From Halichondria panicea (Eukaryota > Porifera > Demospongiae > Suberitida > Halichondriidae), in NCBI RefSeq assembly GCF_963675165.1, contig NC_087387.1:2531501-2595500 (forward strand): a DNA stretch of 64,000 bases. Direction: 5' to 3'. The translations under genes were made by a program, and so were the position numbers. Of the stretch, positions 56,126 through 64,000 are shown piece after piece; position 1 is the stretch's first letter, and the number at the start of each line of letters is the position of its first letter. Below the pieces are notes generated by a model. The model had not been told where the DNA came from and did no database searches. It saw only the letters and a program-made list of their open reading frames with translations.

Positions 56126-57091
56126 ATCCTTCCAGTTTGGGACACCAACACATGGTATTTTGTATCGCCATTTTGAAACAAAAAGCTCACCATAAGCAAG
56201 TTCCAGTCGATTATAGAGTATATTAGTAAAACCAGTAGGTTTTACATAGGATTGGCAATGGGTTTGCCCGTGTTTAGCAATATTTCAATTATTTTGACTC
56301 GTGTTCAAACTGTTCTATCTCTGGCGGCAGGGAAAGGCCACACTAAGAAACTGGCTAAACAGATAGTTTATTTAGCCTTTTCTCTCTTTGTATCTCTCAT
56401 TTCATAATCCATGAACATTTTAATGAATGAATATTGTCATTTTAAAAATTGCACTATTTCGACGTTTCACCGCTCTTTGTCTGACTGACTAAGTAAGTAA
56501 GTGAGTGAGTGAGTAAGTTTCTTGCCCAACATTTACTCCAAGTACAGCCATCTCCAGGACATTCTGCACAGGGTTTCCAAACGACTACAATCTGGATTAC
56601 AAAGCGCTTCTTCAGATTTGCGATTGCTTCCACGAGGCAGATGACCTCTCAGTCTCTATTTCTCTTACCTAGACAATTCCGCCATCTTTAATGACTCAGC
56701 AATTGCGTTGTGGCCAATAATAATAGATAGGCGTGGCTAAGAAACCGTGTGCCTAAAATCAGTGCAGTGCTAGAGCCTGAGGTGTTGCTTTTCTTCACAT
56801 TGTTCAGCTCTAGCTCCCTTTCTCTGACAGGCATGCTATATGCACTGGCTAGATATCATGCTCTTAATTTAAGAGCTAAAATGGCTGTCATTTATAATAC
56901 TGATTCACAAATTCAACATATCAAGCAATACTGATTACTCATTACTGAATTATTAGTCCAGAGATATTCGAGAATATGTCTGATTAGTCCTGTCTTCTCT
57001 TCTTGAACTTCTGTACTGCCTCTTGACGTTCCACTTATGCATGTCATAATACATAAATTTATACTTCTGTACTGAAAAAGAAAGGGAATCG
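56126..57091. other. Intergenic region, no gene seen
   Basis: A short GTGAGTGAGTGAGTAAG simple repeat lies near 56500. No exon was recognised. Confidence 0.45.
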
Positions 57092-57640
57092 GACTAGAAA
57101 AACATTTGCAATGTGAAAAATTGCTAGGATTGGCCAGGGGAACCACAAAAAAGCGTGGAAACAAGAAATCAGACGAGAGCATAACTCCAATCCGTTACAA
57201 CGTCATGAACATGTACAGTGCATAGTATATAGACTGTGTTCCAGATCCATCTACCATGCAGCTTCCATCCACCACATCATTCCATACAGGTCACCAGTAC
57301 GGTCTGTGAATGTTACTACACATGGATGGACTGTGTATACCTGTGCTCAAGACTCCATGTATTAGGAACATCAATTCAGTACAAATCACATGATTATATG
57401 CCCGCACATTCCAAAATATAAATATATATAGGGATTGCATGGTCATCACTCCATGCACCAGTAAAAATTGCGTGGTATATTGGCGCATGGACGGGAAAAC
57501 ATGGAAAACTACCAGTACATGTGATTGACGTTGTAACAGATTGGAGTTATGCTCTCGTCTGATTTCTTGTTTCCACGCTTTTTTGTGGTTCCCCTGGCCA
57601 ATCCTAGCAATTTTTCACATTGCAAATGTTTTTCTAGTCG
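57092..57640. mobile_element. Inverted-repeat element with about 115-bp arms
   Basis: GACTAGAAAAACATTTGCAA through AACTCCAATCCGTTACAACG (57092-57205) is inversely repeated at 57526-57640 with very few differences. A partial relic (CTGGCCAATCCTAACAA, CACATTGTAAATGTTTTTTTC) lies near 38320-38365. There is no coding content, so it is a foldback-type non-autonomous element. Confidence 0.85.
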
Positions 57641-58120
57641 GATCAACTATTGGCTGATACTTGCAGTGCTTGTCAATAGACCAGGATTGAACATAATTAT
57701 TTTCCAGTTCTCGTTCTCGAATCACGGCTCTCAGAAAGTCAGAAAAGTGGCTCGGTGTGTTTCAGTAGAGCCAAATAACCTCAGGACAATAAATTGGGGA
57801 GTATAAGTAGGAGTTAGGTGACTGCATGGCTGAATTAACACTACTGCAGACATGTGCAAGTAGCTAGCTATATCGAGTCTATACTGCAGACAATGATGAG
57901 TCTACTTACCTGACTCTTAAAACTAGGTTGGCCAGCTTTCTACTTTAATACTTACATAGATTAGAGTGATCCTCTGAGTGATCAGGCAAGAGCATCTCTA
58001 TGGGCAAAGTCAAGGGGGTTAACTTTGGAATGCATTGCCCTGCTACGCCCACTCATTTAACCTTCACTTCCGCCTTTTTCGATTTCTGGTCCTACATGCG
58101 CATGCGCTATAAATATTGCA
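57641..58120. other. Upstream region of the vWFA gene
   Basis: No exon was recognised. The last 100 bp contain ACATGCGCATGCGC and TATAAATA sequences. Confidence 0.4.
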
Positions 58121-58128
58121 TATAAAAA
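58121..58128 (+). promoter_or_regulatory. TATA-like element of the vWFA gene
   Basis: TATAAAAA lies about 50 bp upstream of the start codon at 58172, fitting a short 5' UTR. Confidence 0.45.
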
Positions 58129-58171
58129 CGACGTCTTGGGCAAGCTTGTTTCAACACGTACGGTATCAGCC

Positions 58172-61100
58172 ATGAAGATCTTCACTCTGTCTCTCCTGTG
58201 CACTGTCTTTTCTCTCTCCACGGCCAAGCCGAGGATTGGCAAGCTGAGAGGCCACTTTGACGACATGGGCTACTTTCATAAGTCAGAAACGAGACTACTC
58301 CAGGCATCCTCCACGGCTAGTGTGCAACAGAAATCTGGCAGAGAAATTTGCCAGTCTGCTACATACAGCCATAAGGGCCTCACAACATACGTCCATGTTT
58401 GTGAGAGTGGATTCGATTCTCAATTAGGTAAGCCAGCCTTCTTTCATCCAGGTGTAATTATGTAATAAGATGTAGCTAATCTGTTACTTGCTATATAATT
58501 ATATGTCCTATGTATAATTATAATAACTATATGCTCAAATAATATAGGAAATAATACGTACTGTTTCGTTAGTGATGGACTTTGTTGCACCCTTCCTTCT
58601 CCCTCTGTGAGTATCCCTCCGACTCCTGTTGAAGGGTACATACTCAAACTCAGTGACCAGTTCTCAACAAGTGTTAATTTCTACTCAGCTCATGGAGCGA
58701 TAGGTGACCTACAATTTATTGGTTACAAACCTTTAGTGCATTCTTGTGGTTTTATCCATCTCAGGAGTGTGTTATGATATTGAAAACGAGGCCATTCAAA
58801 GTTGCAGTGGGTGCAGACCAGGAGGAGATTGTGATGAACCAAGTAAGTTAACTGGTTAATTATATAGCGACATGCATAATAATCGAGCTGTGCTATTATT
58901 CTTGTGTGTGTGTGTATACCATGACAAACATCACTAAGTTTTCTATGATTGTATATAATGGGTTCTGGAATTTAATAAGTATCATGCAAGACAAGAATAT
59001 ATGATTTTGTGTCGTGCATGTCCTTGTCAGTTTCACTGATGCTGACAATTCCCTCCCATGCATATGCTTGCAGGATGCATTCAGAACACTTTGACTGGGA
59101 ATATAGATAGTTGTACTAACGATGCCTGTGTTTGCAAAAAGGGCTTTGCCCCTCCTAACTGTTGCGAATGTGTGGGGCTTAATAATGGACGCCAATCTCA
59201 CTACGTGGACCCAGTCACAAATCAGTGCACATGTGAGTCTATGGTGTTCAATAAATTTTTATCAACCCACAAAGCTGTGTTACATCAATGTAGGATTGTT
59301 GCATAACTTAACAAGTGCGTTTGGTTTGTTATTTAAAGCTTGTATGCACTGATAGAATTCAAATATACTTCATTTATATTATATACCTGCTCGAACCAAT
59401 TAACCAGTGTGGCTTTGAATGCACTTGATATATATACTCAACCTATCAAGGGCTAATATACAACACTGCATGCATATCTAGCTCTTTTATACAGCACCCA
59501 AGTTGATCATGCTTGGGAATGCATGTAAACTTACAAAACAGAGTGTAATTTAACACGCTTAATTAATTACGTGCAGCTTTCTGTCAAGCAAACTGCCCAC
59601 AGCCAACAATAAATGGGTGCACTCGGTGTACTGTTGGATTCAAGCCCAGAGACTGCTGTCGATGCGATGATGGCTTCTTTGACAACCAGGGATTTTGTGA
59701 TTGTGAGTGTAATATGCCTGAAAAGCTGTTATGCTGTGCACTCGGGATGTATGGAATATATTGCACTGAAGCATGAGGGCGCCAGCCCCGAGGGCTGAGT
59801 AATCAGGTATAAATTATACATGCATTCATGCATATACCGGTCCTTACCGAACTGTGCAATAACAATAGGGCCTCCAAATAAGGACTAAGGAGTAAAAACA
59901 ACTTTATTCAATATACTTTTGTTCCCAAACTATATTTACAATCATCCAACAAATTATTTAAAATAGCATAATTATATTCGAAAGTGTCACTTCATCTGTG
60001 TCACATTGTCTGTTTGTGCATGAGGAGTAAAGCATATTGTATACATGCTATATAATGCATGCTGGGTGGTATGGTTTTCCAGCAATCTAATTGCATAATT
60101 GCATTGGTGAGTCGCTTGGGAAGCATTAGTTCCCACTTTAAACAATTAATTCACCACGTTGTTCTTCAGCACCCTGCAAGAAAAACGTGGATACTTGTTC
60201 TAATGGAACGTGTTATTGCAACGAGGGATACTTGCCTAAGGACTGCTGCAATTGTGATCGAGGCTTTTTCAAGGATGAAAAAGATGATACCTGCAAATGT
60301 AATGAGCGTTTTATACTCCTTATACCTGCATAATTATGTAGCATTATGAATTTGTAGCACCTAAATGTGAACTCAATGTGGACAAATGTGTCGATGGAGA
60401 GTGTACGTGCAAACCTGGATACTTACCTCACGACTGTTGTGATTGTGCCCCTGGCTATTACAAGGATGAAGAAGACGGAAAATGCAAATGTAAGATTTAA
60501 GAGAAAGAAACAAACTTATATATATATACAAGGAGGGATGTATACTGCTTTCAATAATAGAAGGCATGTGGTTCTAGAATTACATTTCATCACATATAAA
60601 TACTTAATATACGTGTCTTAAAATATTTTCTTACTGTATATAGTACCCCGATGTCAGCCTAATATAAAAACTCAGTGCATGAATGGAGAGTGCACCTGTA
60701 AAGATGGCTATTTATCTCAAGACTGCTGCGAGTGTGCTCCCGACTATTACAAAGACGGTAATGAATGCAAATGTAAGCCGAGCAATTAACCTATATTCCT
60801 TACTTGTTTTACTGAATGACTCGTATCTTCTGTAGTACCAATTTGTGATAATATTAAACGCTGTTTTGGTGGCGTGTGCACCTGTGAAGAGAATTATTTA
60901 CCACCTGATTGCTGTGACTGTGAGAAGAACTTGTACGAGGCTTATGACGGAACATGCCTTGGTAGGTGGTAACATATCTGATTCGTGAGTGATGCATTAT
61001 AATTTTTACAGAACCCTGTGTGGACAATATTGTGTCCTGTACCAGAGGGGTGTGCACGTGTAATGTTGGATTTAGTGGAGACGATTGTTGCACGGAGAGT

Positions 61101-62579
61101 TGTACCCCTGCCCAAGACGTCTACCTTTTGATCGATGCTACTAGCAGTTACATTAGTCCAAATTTCTGTCGAACCCAATACAGCACCCAGTTGATGATAT
61201 CAGCATTGAATCCGGGGAGTAGCCTTACTGCAGGAACTCGCCTAGGTGTAGTGATGTACCCCACTATTAGGGGAGACGACGGAAGATTTAAGGATTTAAG
61301 AGATAAGCCTCGAGAAGCTATTAACCTTTTGAACATTGGTGTTGGTTGTACGGAAGCAGTCGGAAAGTTCAACAACTTAATTGATGGTTTTATGAACGTT
61401 GATAGGGCCACCCCAGTGAGTCCTTACTTAAAATACATGAAAAGTATGTTGACATACCCTGCAACAGCATTTGAATTACTCAATAACAAAATAGACAAGG
61501 CAATTGTTAATGGAGAAGAAAAAGCGAATCGTCGACGAGTGGTTATTGTGATTACAGATGGAGTTAACGATGAATCTACAGATACTGACGCTCAAAGAGC
61601 GAAAAATCCGAAACTAGACGAGCAGATCAAAAAACTCAGGGAACTCACTATAAATCCCAGCATCAAAATCATAGCTGCCGGCCATGATGGATATAAAAGC
61701 AACATTCAAGGAAGAAATAAATTTATGAAGGATTTGGAAACGATTGCTGGAGACAAAAATAATGTCGTTGTTGACAGCAATCCTTTAAAATTGTCTCGTA
61801 AACTCATACAGAAAATGATTGATCTCAATACAATTTGCCAAAGTGATGGTAAGTGTATTGTTGAAGTCACAGTTGTTTTTTCAACATAAAATTATGCTCG
61901 TATAGGTGAGAAATTATTGAAGAAAAGTCTTCAAGACACTAACAATGTCAATTCATTCTGCTATTGCATGCTTGCTCGAAATCCTAGAAATGGAGACAAT
62001 TTCTCTGCATGTCAACGATACTGCACTGAGAAAACATATCAAAAGTGTCGGGCCCCCCCTGACTGCCCTGGGGGACCACCTGGTGAGCTTGAATGTTAAT
62101 TACGCATTGTGCTTTATGGACCTGCATGATAGCAGCATTAAGATATAGTGTTCATGCAGTTTATTTAATAAGGCTATATAATTATGGTGATTGAATTAAC
62201 ATGCATGTGTACTGGGATTTCTCCATTCATTATAGGGATAAATAATCCATGGTACGTTGGTTCCAAGAACTACGGAGATTCAATAGTCAGCCAGAACAAA
62301 ATGGACACTAAGAGTAAGTAAAAATTAATGTGTAGCTCTATATCATATAATCTCGTCAGTCTTGAATGAACTTGATCATCATCGCTCATCTGTGGCGTGA
62401 GGATATTAGGATTTGTAACCTTATGCATAGGCCGTGATTCTGTAGTAAGACTAAATAAATAAGAGTACAGCTACAATTATACATGCATATAGTTATTTTA
62501 CTGCATAAATTCAGGTGAGCTTGAGGAGGAGATTCTCGCTGCGGTTGAAGAGATACTGAAGGAGAGGATAAGCAACTAA
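58172..62579 (+). CDS. Secreted protein with Cys-rich repeats and a vWFA domain (13 exons)
   Basis: Exons: 58172-58427, 58548-58703, 58765-58842, 59074-59232, 59577-59702, 60170-60298, 60358-60489, 60644-60772, 60836-60961, 61012-61848, 61906-62082, 62236-62313, 62515-62579, all joined in phase 1. It begins with a signal peptide (MKIFTLSLLCTVFSLSTA). Exons 4-9 and the start of exon 10 each encode a Cys-rich module of about 43 residues, pattern C-x-N..C..G.C.C..GY.P.DCC.C, EGF-like in size but with a CC pair. Exon 10 then has a von Willebrand A domain: DVYLLIDATSS (a weak MIDAS, T for the first S), LGVVMYPT and RRVVIVITDGVNDESTD. The C-terminus has another Cys cluster and a charged helix. There is no membrane anchor, so it is probably an extracellular matrix or adhesive protein. 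Its exact family was not recognised. Confidence 0.85.
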
Positions 62580-63872
62580 GCCAGAGGGCACAAACTGACA
62601 TAAGGACTTGCTATAATTTAAAGATCTAGCTAGAGCTTCTAATTTGATTCAGTTGATTATTTTCCAAAGCATGTATATATATGTTATAGTTATATATTTA
62701 CCATCAATCGTCTCTGGCATACAAGCTATAGATGGCCATGCATGCAAACCTGTGTATATATAGTATTTAAGACAATAGCAATGCCATGTACTATGAGTGT
62801 GGGAGGATATTGTATACCTAATCTGAATGATATCAGAAGCAGAGGGACACAGCTTTGCCTATAGAGCTCTCTAGCTGGTACTAAACTAAGAATCTATATA
62901 TCTCTTCCTTCCTCTCCAAGACACTATAGTTTAAACAATTAAGTTGACCGTGAGAATGAGCAAACTGACAATTATAAAGCACATCTATGCTACCAATACA
63001 CACATAACACTCTACCATATAGATAACACGCAATATCGATCGTGTTCAAATATAATTATAGTCTCTATAAATCATATAGGCACCCAATTTTTAAATATAG
63101 ATGTACCTGACTGTATTATGCAAGTACAACAAACCTAGCACCCATGCACATCAAAATATCCTGTACAACCACGCAAAATATGGTAACGTGCACCACCATG
63201 CACATATCTATACAACACACACAGAGAAACAAAAGCAAACAACTTCACCTTCTTCTGAATCAGTGTATTATAGATATATAGCAGACTTCTTTGGACACAA
63301 TGAACATTGCATGTGCAAGCAGATAGTATATATATACTGCGGTCCAACATGCACAAACTGATAACACAACACCATGCATATACTTTCAATACACTCATGC
63401 ATTGTGCTGCATGTATCAACACTGCATTAGATACAGTCAGGTTTATTTCAGTGCGGGTTAGCTGATTAATTTCGACCTGCTTGAAATGTTCTCTCACCTG
63501 CTTGGAGCACATAAATTTCCTACATGTCAGTCACCCGCTTGATATTTCAATTAAAATATCAATATACCCCACCCCCTCAGACAACCGTTGAAACTACATG
63601 CGCTATTCCTACACACTGGGAGGTCAATCAGAGTAGCATCATTTTTCACTTCATTTCAAGGGTTGCAGGCACTATAATTATGCTTCCACTGTACATATAT
63701 AAGACCCCACAACTATACTAGACTAAGACCATGCTGCTCCAACTCAGTATAGATCTTAGGTACAACTACAAGCCAGCAGCCAACACCAACAAAATACCTC
63801 ATATATATACGTATGAACATGCTATAAGATTGCCCCCTTAATTAAAGTATGCTTCTTTTGTATAACAAACCA
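62580..63872. other. Intergenic region, AT-rich
   Basis: TATATA-rich sequence with scattered CATGCA motifs. No exon or RNA gene was recognised. Confidence 0.45.
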
Positions 63873-63998
63873 CTAAGATCCCAGTAGAGGATAGTCAGGG
63901 TCAAAAGTTCTTCTGCTTCCAGAAAACATTTTAATTGCATTCCAATGGTCTAATCTTCCTTTAGTACCTCCAACCCTTGTAAACTTTTCACTGTGGTT
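63873..63998 (-). CDS. Possible last exon of a minus-strand gene (partial)
   Basis: From the right edge inwards the minus strand is open for 41 codons and ends in TAG at 63873. The peptide includes KFTRVGGTKGRLDHWNAI and FSGSRRTFDPDYPLLGS, of normal, not low-complexity, composition. No family was recognised; with the window cut here it may be a chance frame. Confidence 0.35.
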   Translation of the reverse strand, partial: NHSEKFTRVGGTKGRLDHWNAIKMFSGSRRTFDPDYPLLGS

Positions 63999-64000
63999 GG

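Overview
The window looks like nuclear DNA of a non-bilaterian animal, most likely a sponge (demosponge-like). Genes are split into many short exons with small GT-AG introns, and the proteins are metazoan: a receptor tyrosine kinase with Frizzled-type cysteine-rich domains, an axonemal dynein heavy chain, a death domain, and a secreted von Willebrand A protein. The DIRS-type and poly(A) retroelements belong to families common in sponges and cnidarians. Taxonomy is inferred from protein style only; a cnidarian is not formally excluded.

Layout. 0-3 kb: a 12-exon DDE-transposase-like gene runs off the left edge and converges on a second unrecognised intron-containing gene. 4.4-5.2 kb: a two-exon secreted DUF5648-repeat protein. 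6-13 kb: mobile DNA, with several members of one MULE-like family (termini TAGCCTCGATCCCAGGCCG, 9-10 bp target duplications) and a 5'-truncated LINE. 12-15.2 kb: seven exons of a dynein heavy chain tail on the minus strand. 15.5-16.6 kb: a gene encoding a 9-residue acidic repeat. 16.8-31 kb: a large satellite built from 9-bp ATTAC-ending monomers with higher-order repeats, interrupted by two retroelements of one family. 32.1-32.4 kb: a death-domain exon. 33.6-42.6 kb: a 14-exon receptor tyrosine kinase with repeat-filled introns. 44.2-44.9 kb: a hAT transposase C-terminus. 45-55.9 kb: nested transposons, with a DIRS-type retrotransposon carrying a TTAA element (itself carrying further elements) and a MULE-like element inside gag. 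55.3-57.6 kb: inverted repeats and a roughly 50-bp minisatellite. 58.2-62.6 kb: a 13-exon secreted protein with Cys-rich repeats and a vWFA domain. The last 130 bp may hold the 3' exon of a minus-strand gene.

The most striking content is mobile. One inverted-repeat family occurs here from 49 bp (almost pure palindrome) to 1.3 kb, duplicates 9-10 bp, in one case sits on a dynein splice donor, in another contains a degraded RecQ-like helicase fragment, and in a third splits the DIRS gag. The satellite is unusual because two frames on each strand stay open for hundreds of codons, and because both retroelements entered at the same phase of its repeat.
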